Assembly: GCA_020073265.1 (NCBI GenBank)
Contig: JAIQFN010000002.1
Coordinates: 124,001 to 188,000 of the forward strand
Reading direction: 5' to 3'
DNA length: 64,000 bases
Source of the DNA: Terriglobia bacterium
GTDB taxonomy: Bacteria; Acidobacteriota; Terriglobia; Bryobacterales; Bryobacteraceae
The notes beneath the pieces are model-generated. The model did not search any database. It saw only the letters and a program-made list of their open reading frames with translations, and had not been told where the DNA came from. Shown one piece after another: positions 15,780 to 25,314 of the stretch (position 1 is the stretch's first letter; the number at the start of each line of letters is the position of its first letter). Both the position numbers and the translations under genes were made by a program.

Positions 15780-17972
15780 TTATTCAGCGTCAGGCAGTGC
15801 GAACGCGAGGTACTCGCCCGAGTAGTTGCCGCCGCTGATGGCCACGACGATGTATTGTTTGCCGTTGGCCTGGTAGGTCATGGGCGATCCACTCTGCGCC
15901 GCCGGCATCCAGATTGCGCCGACCTCTTTGCCGGTCGCTTTGTCGTAGGCGCGCAGCATCGCCCCGCGCGGATGTCCGCCGGTAGTGAGCAGGCTATCGC
16001 CAAGGATCACCAGCGTCTTGGTTACCAGCAAGCCGACGCTGCCGCCTTGGCCGGTATTGCCGATGTTGATGCCCTTGAGGGCCGGGCTGTTGCGCACGTT
16101 GTCGGGCGTCTCGCCGTAAGGCACCTGCCACTGGATATCGCCTCGGTCGAGATTGATGGCTGAGACCACGGCGTAGGGCGGCTTGACGAGAGACAGGCCA
16201 TCCACCTGCAAGCCAAAGCCTCCGCCGGCGGGAGCGGCGCCACGTCCACCGCGGCCCGCAGGAGCTGCAGCGGTTGGGGCCGGAGCCGGTGCAGGGGGCG
16301 CTGCGCCGCGACCGCCACGACCACCACGGCCTCCGGTCCTTTGCGGCGCATCGGCCGCGCTTCCGAAACCGGGACCCTCGGCGACGCGGAACGGTACATC
16401 ATCCCGGCCCGAGACCAGCCGAATGTCGGTGAACCCTTGAGGCGGCGTGCGCAGCGAGATGGGTGTCACCGCGGACTGATTCGCCTGCGCGTACACGATG
16501 TGAGTCTCAGGATCGTAACCGGCACCCGGCCAGTTGGTTCCACCGCTGGCGTTGCCGAGATTCAATCCGCCGAGCCACTTGCCATTCGGATCGCCGACCA
16601 CCGGCGGAGTGAACATCCCCTCCACGCGGTAGCGCGAAATCAGATCCTTGGCCTGCGCGCGCATCTCAGGAGTAAAGTCGATCAGGTCGTCGGGGACCTT
16701 GATGAAGTTACGGGCGTAAGCCGGCGGCTTGGTCGGGAAGGGCTGCGTCTTGGCGGTCTTCTCGCCGGGCACGTCGGACTGCGGAACGGGGCGCTCTTCG
16801 ATGGGCCACACCGGCTTGCCGGTCACGCGATCGAAGACGTAGAGAAAGGCCTCTTTGCTGGGAAGCGCGACGGCTTTGATGGCCCGGCCGCCGACGGTGA
16901 TGTCGGCCAGGATGGGCGCGGACGAAAGATCATAATCCCAGATGGGATGGTGCACGATCTGGAAATGCCACTTGCGCTTGCCGGTCTTCAGGTCCACGCA
17001 GACCAGGCTCTCGCCGTACAGGTTGTCGCCGGGCCGTTCGCCACCGTAGTAGTCGGAAGTCGGCGATTCCACCGGCAGGTAGACCAGGCCGAGCTCTTCG
17101 TCCACGGTCATCTGGGTCCAGACGCCGGTGTTTCCGTTGGTCGCCCAGGAACCGTTCTCCCAGGTGTCATTGCCGACCTCGCCGGGACGTGGGATGGTGT
17201 TGAAGGTCCACAGCAGCTTGCCGGTGTGCACGTCATAGGCGCGCACCAGACCCTTGGTGTTGTTGTGGGTGACGACGGTCATGCCTTCCTTGAAAGATGA
17301 GCCGACGATGACCACGTCCTTGATGATCAACGGCGTCGAATGCAGGCCGGCCTCGCCGGTTTCCAGATCGATCTGCTGGCCGGTGCCGGTCATCATGCCG
17401 ACCTTCAGGTCGACGATGCCGTCCTTGCCGAACGAAGAGATGACCTGGCCGTTCTTGGCGTTGAGCTCCACCAGGCGATACCCGGTAGTGACGTAGACGA
17501 CGCGGTCGTCGCCTTTGCCGTCGGTCCAGTAGGCCACGCCGCGGCCCGAAAGCTGGCGGGGCGCGATGGCCGCGCGATTCCCTTCGCGCATGCTGTGGGC
17601 CCACATCAACTCGCCCGTCTTGCCGTCCAGTGCGACCACCGACCGGCGCGTGCCGCCGGTGGCGTAGAGCACGCCGTCAACGGCCAGCGGCGTGCCTTCC
17701 AACTTGAATTCCGGACGCGTGCCGAGGTTGTCGGTCTTGAAGCGCCAGGCCACTTCCAGCTTGTTGAAGTTGGAAGCGTTGACTTGATCGAGCGGCGAGT
17801 ACTTGGTGCCTTTCTCGTCGGCGGTGTAATAAGGCCAGTCGCCTTTCTTGGTGGAGGGTACATATCCGCCGCCTTGGCCCAACGCGCCTACGGTTATCCA
17901 CAAAAGCGCCGCGGCAGCCGACAGGGCGGTCAGCAACAGAGCTTTTCTTCCCTTCGTTTTCCTTTGGTGCAT
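15780..17972 (-). CDS. Periplasmic PQQ-dependent dehydrogenase, paralogue 1
   Basis: A 730-residue quinoprotein of the eight-bladed propeller family that oxidises an alcohol or sugar in the periplasm and passes electrons to a cytochrome c or quinone. After a signal peptide (KALLLTALSAAAALLWITVGALGQ) come GDWPYYTADEKGTKYSPLDQ and NFNKLEVAWRFKTD, repeated propeller blades, and the C-terminal SGSPMTYQANGKQYIVVAISGG. Unlike membrane glucose dehydrogenase it lacks five N-terminal membrane segments and has no cytochrome domain. A low-complexity insert rich in Gly, Arg, Pro and Ala occupies about residues 530-580. ATG 17972 is preferred; ATG 18005 is possible. It lacks the CxxC seen in paralogues 3 and 4. 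Confidence 0.88.
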   Translation of the reverse strand: MHQRKTKGRKALLLTALSAAAALLWITVGALGQGGGYVPSTKKGDWPYYTADEKGTKYSPLDQVNASNFNKLEVAWRFKTDNLGTRPEFKLEGTPLAVDGVLYATGGTRRSVVALDGKTGELMWAHSMREGNRAAIAPRQLSGRGVAYWTDGKGDDRVVYVTTGYRLVELNAKNGQVISSFGKDGIVDLKVGMMTGTGQQIDLETGEAGLHSTPLIIKDVVIVGSSFKEGMTVVTHNNTKGLVRAYDVHTGKLLWTFNTIPRPGEVGNDTWENGSWATNGNTGVWTQMTVDEELGLVYLPVESPTSDYYGGERPGDNLYGESLVCVDLKTGKRKWHFQIVHHPIWDYDLSSAPILADITVGGRAIKAVALPSKEAFLYVFDRVTGKPVWPIEERPVPQSDVPGEKTAKTQPFPTKPPAYARNFIKVPDDLIDFTPEMRAQAKDLISRYRVEGMFTPPVVGDPNGKWLGGLNLGNASGGTNWPGAGYDPETHIVYAQANQSAVTPISLRTPPQGFTDIRLVSGRDDVPFRVAEGPGFGSAADAPQRTGGRGGRGGRGAAPPAPAPAPTAAAPAGRGGRGAAPAGGGFGLQVDGLSLVKPPYAVVSAINLDRGDIQWQVPYGETPDNVRNSPALKGINIGNTGQGGSVGLLVTKTLVILGDSLLTTGGHPRGAMLRAYDKATGKEVGAIWMPAAQSGSPMTYQANGKQYIVVAISGGNYSGEYLAFALPDAE

Positions 17973-18009
17973 ATCGTTGTGTTTTCTCCTAAGATCTTTC
18001 TTCATCGGT

Positions 18010-18055
18010 GCGTCCCCATGAGTGGGGACGCGGCACGCACGAGTGCGTGCGCCAC
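18010..18055 (-). repeat. Dispersed double-hairpin repeat, family A, copy 3
   Basis: Lies between PQQ paralogues 1 and 2. Hairpin one: GCGTCCCCAT and GTGGGGACGC around GA (18010-18031). Hairpin two: GCACGCAC and GTGCGTGC around GA (18033-18050). Compared with copies 1 and 2 the first hairpin has changed on both arms together (TTCACAC to TCCCCA with matching changes opposite), so pairing is kept. Confidence 0.75.
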
Positions 18056-18059
18056 GTCA

Positions 18060-20195
18060 TCATTCCGTCTGGGGCAAACTGAACGCCAGGTATTCGCCCG
18101 AGAATGCGCCACCGCTGATGGCGATGACGATATACTGCTTGCCGTTTGCCATGTAGGTCATAGGCGATCCGCTCTGAGGCGCCGGCATAAAAACCGCGCC
18201 GACCTCTTTGCCTGTGGCCTTGTCGTAGGCGCGCAGCATCGCACCGCGCGGATGGCCGCCGGGCGGGTTGGTGAGCTGGCTGTCACCGAGGATCACCAGC
18301 GTCTTGGTCACCAGCAATCCAACGCTGCCCGGCTGACCGGTATTGCCGATGTTGATGCCTTTCAGCGCCGGGTTGTTCCGCACGTTATCCGGCGTCTCGC
18401 CATAAGGCACTTGCCACTGTATGTCTCCGCGATTGAGGTTGATAGCCGAGATCACGCCGTAGGGCGGCTTCATGATGGGCAGCCCCTGGACGTTGAGGCC
18501 AAATCCTCCACCGCCTCCACCAGCAGCAGCGGCCGGGGGCGGGGTGGGAGGAGCCGGGGGACGTTTCGTCGCCAGCGGAGAATCGGCGGCGGTGCCGAAC
18601 CCGGGGCCCAGCGCTTCGCGGAACGGCTGATCGCCACGGCCCGCGAAGTAGCTCAAATCGGAGAATCCTTCTGGCGGCTTGCGGACCGAAAGGCCGGAGG
18701 CCGCGGAATTCGACGCCTGTGCGTACACGATGTGCGTTTCCGGATCGTAGCCCGCGCCGGGCCAGTTGGTGCCGCCACCGGCGTTGCCAACGTTGATGGC
18801 GCCGAGCAGTCCCTTGCCATCGCCGGCCAGCGGCGGGTTGAACATTCCAGACACGCGGTAGCGCGCCAGAACGTCCTTGGCCTGGTTCCGCATTTCGGGC
18901 GTAAAGTCGATCAGGTCGTCGGGGACCTTCAGGAAGTTTCGGGCGTAGGCCGGCGGCTTGGTGGGGAAGGGCTGCGTGGGCGAGGTCTTCTCGCCGGGCA
19001 CATCGGACTGCTGCACGGGCCGCTCCTCGATCGGCCACACCGGTTTGCCGGTCACGCGATCAAAGACATACAGGAAAGCTTGCTTGCTGGGAAGCGCCAC
19101 GGCCTTGATGGCTTGACCGTTGACGTTGATGTCGGCCAGGATCGGCGCCGAGGACAGGTCGAAGTCCCAGATGGGGTGATGGACCACCTGGAAATGCCAC
19201 TTGCGCTGCCCGGTTCGCAGGTCCACGCAGACCAGGCTGTCGCCAAACAGGTTGTTACCGGGCCGGTGCCCGCCGTAGTAATCCGAGGTGGGGTCTTCCA
19301 CCGGCAAGTAAACCAGGCCGAGATCTTCATCCACGGTCATCTGCGTCCAGACGCCGGTATTGCCGTTGTTGGCCCAGGAGCCGTTCTCCCAGGTGTCGTT
19401 GCCGAACTCGCCGGGGCGCGGGATGGTGTTGAAGGTCCACAGAAGTTTTCCGCTGTGCACGTCGTAGGCGCGCACCAGGCCCTTGGTGTTGTTGTGCGTG
19501 ATCGGAGTCATGCCCTCTTTGAAAGAGGAGCCGACGATCACCACGTCTTTCACTACCAGCGGCGTCGAATGGAGTCCGGCCTCGCCGGTTTCGAGATCGA
19601 TCTGCTGGCTGGCGCCGGTGACCATGCCGACCTTGAGGTCCACCATGCCGTCCCTGCCGAAGGTCGTGATGACGGCGCCAGTGTGCGCGTTGAGTTCCAC
19701 CAGTCGATAACCGGTGGTCACGTACACGACGCGGTCGTCGCCCCGGCCGTCGGTCCAGAACGACACGCCCCGGCCCGACAACTGCCTGGGAGCGATGGCC
19801 GCGCGATTGCCTTCGCGCAGGCTGTGCGACCACATGAGCTCGCCGGTCTTCCCGTCCAGCGCCAGGACCGATCGCCGCGTGCCGGCAGTGGTGTACAGCA
19901 CTCCGTTGATCGCCACGGGCGTGCCTTCCAATTTGTATTCGGGGCGGGGACCGAAGTTGTCGGTCTTGAAGCGCCAGGCGACTTCCAGCTTGTTGAAGTT
20001 GGAGGCGTCGATTTGTGCGAGCGGCGAGTACTTGGTGCCCTTCAGATCCGCGGTGTAATACGGCCAGTCACCCTTTTGGGTGGCAGGCAATCCCGGACCC
20101 TGACCCGATGCACTTATCGCGACCCATACCAGGCCGAGAACGAAAAACAGCGCTGTCCACGGCAATACGCCGCTTCGGTTGGTGCTCCTTCGCAT
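18060..20195 (-). CDS. Periplasmic PQQ-dependent dehydrogenase, paralogue 2
   Basis: A 711-residue quinoprotein closely similar to paralogue 1 (shared stretches such as NFNKLEVAWRFKTDN and QWQVPYGETPDNVRN). It has a signal peptide (VLPWTALFFVLGLVWVAISASGQ), the propeller, and a shorter Pro/Ala/Gly-rich insert. The ATG at 20195 is set by a GAGGAGGG ribosome site 4-12 bases upstream; the in-frame TTG further up lies inside that site and is rejected. A cytochrome c gene starts 90 bases upstream and is a natural electron acceptor. Substrate is unknown. It lacks the CxxC present in paralogues 3 and 4. Confidence 0.88.
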   Translation of the reverse strand: MRRSTNRSGVLPWTALFFVLGLVWVAISASGQGPGLPATQKGDWPYYTADLKGTKYSPLAQIDASNFNKLEVAWRFKTDNFGPRPEYKLEGTPVAINGVLYTTAGTRRSVLALDGKTGELMWSHSLREGNRAAIAPRQLSGRGVSFWTDGRGDDRVVYVTTGYRLVELNAHTGAVITTFGRDGMVDLKVGMVTGASQQIDLETGEAGLHSTPLVVKDVVIVGSSFKEGMTPITHNNTKGLVRAYDVHSGKLLWTFNTIPRPGEFGNDTWENGSWANNGNTGVWTQMTVDEDLGLVYLPVEDPTSDYYGGHRPGNNLFGDSLVCVDLRTGQRKWHFQVVHHPIWDFDLSSAPILADINVNGQAIKAVALPSKQAFLYVFDRVTGKPVWPIEERPVQQSDVPGEKTSPTQPFPTKPPAYARNFLKVPDDLIDFTPEMRNQAKDVLARYRVSGMFNPPLAGDGKGLLGAINVGNAGGGTNWPGAGYDPETHIVYAQASNSAASGLSVRKPPEGFSDLSYFAGRGDQPFREALGPGFGTAADSPLATKRPPAPPTPPPAAAAGGGGGGFGLNVQGLPIMKPPYGVISAINLNRGDIQWQVPYGETPDNVRNNPALKGINIGNTGQPGSVGLLVTKTLVILGDSQLTNPPGGHPRGAMLRAYDKATGKEVGAVFMPAPQSGSPMTYMANGKQYIVIAISGGAFSGEYLAFSLPQTE

Positions 20196-20285
20196 GGCTT
20201 CCCTCCTCAATCTGACCTGCTGGCCGGCTGCTCACGAACGGTGAGCTGGCGGGGCGCGCCGCCATTTTCGCCGGGTTAATCGAAT

Positions 20286-20726
20286 TCATTTCTTGTCTGG
20301 CTTTTGCGCGTCGATCCGAATCTCCTTCAGGACTTCGGTTTGCTGCGGAAGGTCGGTCTTACCTGCTGGAAAATTGCTGACGCTGAGCATGTAAGACAGG
20401 ATCAGCGTATTGTTCTCGCGGCTCAGGCTGCCCGGCTTGTTCTGCGGCATGGTGGTGCGGATTCTTTCAAACAGCTCGCCCATCGTTAAGCCGTTCCAGT
20501 TGGAAAGGAACTCGCCACCCGCCAGCGCCGGCGCGGACTCGCCACCCATCAGAGTGTCGCCGTGGCACGAAGAACAATTCTGGTTGTAGACCGCCTGGCC
20601 TTTCTTGGCTTGATCTTGGGTGTACACGCCGTCCCATACGGAATGCGATTGAGCGCGCAGACTCGAAGACAGCGGCGCTAAAGCCGCCAAACCGATGATT
20701 GCCATGACCGTAAACCTTAAATTCAT
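20286..20726 (-). CDS. Cytochrome c, probable electron acceptor of the PQQ dehydrogenases
   Basis: A 146-residue secreted class I cytochrome c. A signal peptide (FTVMAIIGLAALAPLSSSLRAQ) precedes DQAKKGQAVYNQNCSSCHGDTLMGGESAPALAG with the CSSCH haem site; the axial Met is likely in RTTMPQNKPGSLS. The C-terminus has a charged tail (RIDAQKPDKK). ATG 20726 follows GAGGTGAC, a good ribosome site. It is flanked on both sides by PQQ dehydrogenases on the same strand, which themselves lack haem domains, so it very likely takes their electrons onward to a terminal oxidase. Confidence 0.87.
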   Translation of the reverse strand: MNLRFTVMAIIGLAALAPLSSSLRAQSHSVWDGVYTQDQAKKGQAVYNQNCSSCHGDTLMGGESAPALAGGEFLSNWNGLTMGELFERIRTTMPQNKPGSLSRENNTLILSYMLSVSNFPAGKTDLPQQTEVLKEIRIDAQKPDKK

Positions 20727-20864
20727 GTCACCTCATTCTGTAGCCGGATTAATGAATATATCAAAGATCCGTCATATCTGTCTTAGCAGGGTGAGATCAG
20801 GCAGACCCCGCCCAGCAAGAGACTTGGCGTAATTGCTCTGGTCACGGTTACGTTACGGACGGAT

Positions 20865-23018
20865 TCAGTAGGTTGACGGGAGCTTATACGCAATGTACTC
20901 ACCGGAATAATTGCCTCCGCTGACCGCCACCACGATGTATTGTTTGCCATTGACCGCGTAAGTCATCGGCGATCCGCTCTGAGCCGCCGGCATGTAAACG
21001 GCGCCCACTTCCTGGCCGGTCTTTTTGTCATAAGCGCGGAGCATGGCGCCGCGGGGGTGTTGTGGCGTAGTGGTGATGGTGGCGTCGCCGGCTACCACCA
21101 GGCTCTTGGTCACCAGCGTGCCGACGTTATAAGTGGACTGGCCGGTCTTGGGGATGTTCAGGCCTTTGAGCGCCAGATGGTTTCGAACGGCGTCGGGCGT
21201 GTCGCCGTGTGGGGTCTGCCAGACGATGTCGCCTCTGTCCAGATTGATCGCCGAGATGGTGCCGTAGGGAGGCTTGACGAGCGGCAAGCCTTGGATGGTG
21301 AGGCCGCCCAGGACGCTCAGGCCGCCTCCGCCCGCTGGGGATCCCCGGCCTCCTGCGGCAGCGGCGGGAGGCGGCGCCGGCGGACGCTGCAGCTGGGGCT
21401 GATCGGCGCCGCCTGCCTCGCCCGGACCACGCGCGATCTGAATGCGCTGGCCGTCGTTGCCTGAAATATATTTCATGTCGGAGATTTCCTTGGGCGAAGG
21501 AACCAGCCCGACCGGGTAAATGCAGGAATTGCAGGCGTACACGTAGACGGTGTGCGTCTCCGGATCGAACGAGCCGCCCGGCCAATTGGTGCCGCCCAGC
21601 GGTCCACCGAGGTTCAGCGTGCTGAGCGGGCCGCCGGCTTTGCTGAGCGCCGGGGGCGTGAAAATCGGACCCATCTTGTATCGCGAGACCAAGGTCAACG
21701 CCTGGTCGCGCAGCTCGGGCGTGAAGTCAATCAGGATGTCGGGCGTGAAGCCGTTGCGTGCATAGTTGGGCGGCTTGGTGGGGAAAGGTTGCGTGGGCGC
21801 ATACCACTCGCCGGGGACATCGCCCTTCTCTACAGGCCGCTCGTCGATCGGCCAGACCGGCTTGCCGGTGACGCGATCGAAGACGTAGAGGAAAGCCTGT
21901 TTGGAAGGCAGCGCGACGGCTTTGATGGCGCGCCCGTCGACATTGATGTCCATCAGCAGCGGAGCCGCCGACGCATCCATGTCCCAGAGCGGGTGATGCA
22001 CCATCTGGAAATACCATTTCAGCTTGCCGGTCTTGAGATCGACGCACACCAGGCTTTCGCCGAACAGATTGTTGCCGGGGCGGTGTCCGCCGTACAGATC
22101 GCCGGTGGGCGATTCCACGGGCAGATAGACCAGGCCGAGCTCTTCATCCACGGTGATCTGGTTCCAGACGCCGGTGTTGCCGGTGTACTCGGCCGAACCG
22201 TTGAGCCAGGTGTCGTAGCCCGTTTCGCCCTTCACCGGAATGGTGTGGAAGGTCCACAGGCGCTTGCCGGTGCGAACATCGAAGCCGCGCACAAAGCCTT
22301 TGTTGTTGCGCATGCTCTTGGGCGTCATGCCTTCGCGGAAAGCGGCGCCAATCAGGATGGTATCTTTGGCGACTACCGGAGCGGACTGAAGTCCGATCTC
22401 GCCGTGGACCAGGTCGGGCACCCACTCGCCTTTGTCGTTCCATGCGGAGATGACCTGATCGTCGTCGAGCTTGAGGTCGACGATGCCGCCTTTGCCGAAG
22501 GACGGGATCACGGCGCCGGTCTTGGCGTCCAGCGCCACCAGGCGATAGCCGCCCGTTACGTAGAAAATGCGTTCGTCTTTGCCGTCCGACCAATAGGCCA
22601 AGCCGCGGCCCGAGAGAGCGCGCGGCGATGCGGCCCCCCGTTCGCCTTCACGCTCGCCGTGTACCCACAGCAGCTCGCCGGTGACGGCGTCGAGCGCGAC
22701 TGCCGCGCGACGCGATCCGGCGGTGGCGTACACCACGCCGTTGACCATCAGCGGAGTGCCTTCCAGCTTGTATTCGGGGCGGTTGCCGATGCTGTCGGTC
22801 TTGAATCGCCACGCGACTTCGAGCTTGTTGAAGTTGGAGCCGTTGATCTGGTCCAGCGGCCGGTAGCGGCTGCCCGCCAGATCCGCGTTATAGCTGGACC
22901 ACTCGCTGTCCTTGGCGCGCCATTGGGCGGTCGCCGCGGGCGTGATCCAGGTCAGCGCAACGATGGTCAGGACCGGATACGCCAGACGGACCGATCCTCG
23001 AATTTCTGTGCGATGCAT
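20865..23018 (-). CDS. Periplasmic PQQ-dependent dehydrogenase, paralogue 3 (CxxC type)
   Basis: A 717-residue quinoprotein with signal peptide (LAYPVLTIVALTWITPAATAQW), propeller blades (NFNKLEVAWRFKTDSIGNRPEYKLEGTPL) and the C-terminal SGSPMTYAVNGKQYIVVAVSGG. It differs from paralogues 1 and 2 by VYACNSCIYPVG near residue 490, a Cys-x-x-Cys that could form a disulfide near the PQQ site, and by the segment EWVPDLVHGEIGLQSAP. It also has a Pro/Ala/Gly-rich insert. The ATG at 23018 follows GGGGGAGCGA. The pair of paralogues 3 and 4 are closer to each other than to 1 and 2, which suggests successive duplications. Confidence 0.88.
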   Translation of the reverse strand: MHRTEIRGSVRLAYPVLTIVALTWITPAATAQWRAKDSEWSSYNADLAGSRYRPLDQINGSNFNKLEVAWRFKTDSIGNRPEYKLEGTPLMVNGVVYATAGSRRAAVALDAVTGELLWVHGEREGERGAASPRALSGRGLAYWSDGKDERIFYVTGGYRLVALDAKTGAVIPSFGKGGIVDLKLDDDQVISAWNDKGEWVPDLVHGEIGLQSAPVVAKDTILIGAAFREGMTPKSMRNNKGFVRGFDVRTGKRLWTFHTIPVKGETGYDTWLNGSAEYTGNTGVWNQITVDEELGLVYLPVESPTGDLYGGHRPGNNLFGESLVCVDLKTGKLKWYFQMVHHPLWDMDASAAPLLMDINVDGRAIKAVALPSKQAFLYVFDRVTGKPVWPIDERPVEKGDVPGEWYAPTQPFPTKPPNYARNGFTPDILIDFTPELRDQALTLVSRYKMGPIFTPPALSKAGGPLSTLNLGGPLGGTNWPGGSFDPETHTVYVYACNSCIYPVGLVPSPKEISDMKYISGNDGQRIQIARGPGEAGGADQPQLQRPPAPPPAAAAGGRGSPAGGGGLSVLGGLTIQGLPLVKPPYGTISAINLDRGDIVWQTPHGDTPDAVRNHLALKGLNIPKTGQSTYNVGTLVTKSLVVAGDATITTTPQHPRGAMLRAYDKKTGQEVGAVYMPAAQSGSPMTYAVNGKQYIVVAVSGGNYSGEYIAYKLPSTY

Positions 23019-23102
23019 ACACTCGCTCCCCCAGGGCCATTCGGCCTGGGAGCGATGATAGCGCGAATTGTAGCCGCATGCGCGGATGGCTGCCGCGCGC
23101 GG

Positions 23103-25202
23103 TTACTCGGCGGACGGCAGCGAGTAGGCGATGAACTCGCCCGAGTAGTTGCCGCCGCTGACCGCCACGATGATGTACTGCTTGCCGTTCACCATGTATG
23201 TCATCGGCGAGCCGCTCTGGGCCGCGGGCATGTACACCGCGCCGACTTGCTGGCCGGTGGTTTTGTCGTAGGCGCGCAGCATGGCGCCGCGCGGATGTTC
23301 GGGCGTGGTGGTCACCTGGCCATCGCCGGCAATCACCAGGCTCTTGGTCACCAGCGTTCCGACGTTGTAATCCGCCTGGCCGGTCTTCGGGATGCTGAGG
23401 CCCTTGAGCGCGGGGTTGTTGCGGATCGCGTCGGGCGTGTCGCCATGCGGGGCCTGCCAGAGGATCTCGCCCTTGTCGAGATCGATGGCCGAAATGGTTC
23501 CATAGGGCGGCTTGATGAGCGGCAGACCTTTCACGCTCAGGAGGCTGTAGATGTTGGGGCCGCTCGCGGCTGGGGGCGGGAGCGCGGCGGGGGCCGGTGC
23601 AGCCGGGGCGCGCGGAGAATCGGCGCCGGTGTTTTCACCGGGGCCACGGGCGATCTGCACCTTCTGTCCGGCCATCCCCATGACGTATTTCATGTCCGAA
23701 ACATCCTTCGGAGACGGGACCACTCCGATCGGAACCAGGCAGGCGTTGCAGGCATATACGTACGCGATGTGCTTTTCCGGATCGTACGAACCGCCGGGCC
23801 AGTTGGTTCCGCCGGCCGCGGTGCCGAGCGTGAGGGTCGAATACGGTCCATCGACACTGCTCGCCGCGGGCGGCGTGAAAACGGGGCCGATCTTGAATTT
23901 CGCGACGTTGGTCAAAGCCTGGTCGTGCAGCGCGGGCGTGAAGTCGATCAACACGTCGGGTGTGACGCCGTTGCGCGCGTAGGCCGGTGGCTTGCTCGGG
24001 AACGGCTGCGTGGGCGAGTACCATTCACCGGGCACGTTGCCTTTTTCCACCGGGCGTTCCTCGATCGGCCAGACCGGCGCGCCGCTGACGCGGTCGAAAA
24101 CGTACAGGAAACCCTGCTTGGTGGGCAGCGCCACGGCCTTGATCGCTTTGCCGTTGGCGTTGATGTCCGCCAGGATCGGGGCGCCGGAAATGTCCATGTC
24201 CCAAAGTGGATGGTGCACCAACTGGTAATGCCACTTGCGCTGGCCGGTTTTCAGATCGACGCAGACCAGGCTCTCGCCATACAGGTTGTTGCCGGGCCGG
24301 TGGCCGCCGTAGTAGTCGCCGGTGGGCGATTCCACGGGCAGATAGACCAAGCCGAGCTGCTCGTCCACCGTGACCTGGCTCCACACGCCGGTGTTGCCGG
24401 TGTACTCAGCCGAGCCGTTCTCCCAGGTGTCGTAACCGAACTCGCCCTTCTTGGGGATGGTGTGGAAGATCCAGAGGCGCTTGCCGGTGCGGACATCGAA
24501 GCCGCGCACGTAGCCCTTGTTATTGCGCATGCTCTTGGGGGTCATGCCTTCCCGGAACGCCGCGCCGATGATGATGGTGTCCTTGGCGACCACGGGCGCC
24601 GACTGGAGTCCGATTTCGCCGTGCACCAGATCGGGAGCCCATTCGCCTTTGTCGTTCCATGCCGAGATGGTTTGATCGTCGTCGAGCTTCAGATCGACGC
24701 TTCCGCTCTTGCCAAAGGACGGGACCAGTTGGCCGGTCTTGGCATCCAGGCAGATGAGGCGGAAGCCGGGCGTCACATAGAGGATGCGCGCCTCCTTGCC
24801 GTCCGACCAGTAGGCCAGGCCGCGGCCCGATAGCTGGCGGGGCGATGCGGCGCCGCGCTCGCCTTCGTGTTCGCCATGTACCCACAGCAGCTCGCCCGTT
24901 GCAGCATCGAGCGCGATGGCGGCGCGTCGCGATCCGGCGGTGGCGTATACCACGCCGTTGACCATCAGCGGCGTGCCTTCCAATTTGTACTCGGGCCGAT
25001 TACCGATGCTGTCCGTCTTGAAGCGCCAGGCGACTTCGAGCTTGCTGAAGTTGGAGGCGTTGATTTGATCCAGCGGCCGGTAGCGCGTGCCCCACAGGTC
25101 GGCATTGTAACTCGGCCACTCGGTGTCTTTGGGTTTCCACTGGGCGTGAGCGGCGGGGGTCATAGAAACTATGAACAGGACGGCGAGGTAACGCTGAAAC
25201 AT
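23103..25202 (-). CDS. Periplasmic PQQ-dependent dehydrogenase, paralogue 4 (CxxC type)
   Basis: A 699-residue quinoprotein with a short signal peptide (MFQRYLAVLFIVSMTPAAHAQ). It shares EWAPDLVHGEIGLQSAPVV and the VYACNACLVPIG Cys pair with paralogue 3, and the family C-terminus SGSPMTYMVNGKQYIIVAVSGG. The ATG at 25202 is fixed by AGGAG 7 bases upstream; about 30 further in-frame codons upstream look non-coding. It is the first dehydrogenase downstream of the TonB-type receptor, separated from it by a repeat, so uptake of the substrate through that receptor is possible but unproven. Confidence 0.88.
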   Translation of the reverse strand: MFQRYLAVLFIVSMTPAAHAQWKPKDTEWPSYNADLWGTRYRPLDQINASNFSKLEVAWRFKTDSIGNRPEYKLEGTPLMVNGVVYATAGSRRAAIALDAATGELLWVHGEHEGERGAASPRQLSGRGLAYWSDGKEARILYVTPGFRLICLDAKTGQLVPSFGKSGSVDLKLDDDQTISAWNDKGEWAPDLVHGEIGLQSAPVVAKDTIIIGAAFREGMTPKSMRNNKGYVRGFDVRTGKRLWIFHTIPKKGEFGYDTWENGSAEYTGNTGVWSQVTVDEQLGLVYLPVESPTGDYYGGHRPGNNLYGESLVCVDLKTGQRKWHYQLVHHPLWDMDISGAPILADINANGKAIKAVALPTKQGFLYVFDRVSGAPVWPIEERPVEKGNVPGEWYSPTQPFPSKPPAYARNGVTPDVLIDFTPALHDQALTNVAKFKIGPVFTPPAASSVDGPYSTLTLGTAAGGTNWPGGSYDPEKHIAYVYACNACLVPIGVVPSPKDVSDMKYVMGMAGQKVQIARGPGENTGADSPRAPAAPAPAALPPPAASGPNIYSLLSVKGLPLIKPPYGTISAIDLDKGEILWQAPHGDTPDAIRNNPALKGLSIPKTGQADYNVGTLVTKSLVIAGDGQVTTTPEHPRGAMLRAYDKTTGQQVGAVYMPAAQSGSPMTYMVNGKQYIIVAVSGGNYSGEFIAYSLPSAE

Positions 25203-25286
25203 GGATAGCTCCTGAACTTCTGGGTTCTGGGCGGCGACGAACCTCAGGCGTCGTCGAGCCGTGTTCTTCAATGATATCGCGCCCGC

Positions 25287-25312
25287 GTGGCGCACGCACT
25301 CGTGCGTGCCAC
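25287..25312 (+). repeat. Dispersed hairpin repeat, family A, copy 4 (single hairpin)
   Basis: Carries only the first half of the family: GCACGCAC and GTGCGTGC around TC, extended by GTGG and CCAC at the ends. It sits 3 bases after the stop of the TonB-type receptor gene (transcribed leftward) and before the start of PQQ paralogue 4, where it could terminate or process the transcript. Confidence 0.65.
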
Positions 25313-25314
25313 AT

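Noticed and set aside
17340-20279. Very long open frame antisense to the PQQ dehydrogenases (and a similar one at 21552-24833)
   Set aside because: It is the mirror of the dehydrogenase genes, whose GC-rich codons leave few stops on the other strand; it lacks a signal peptide, domains or a ribosome site.
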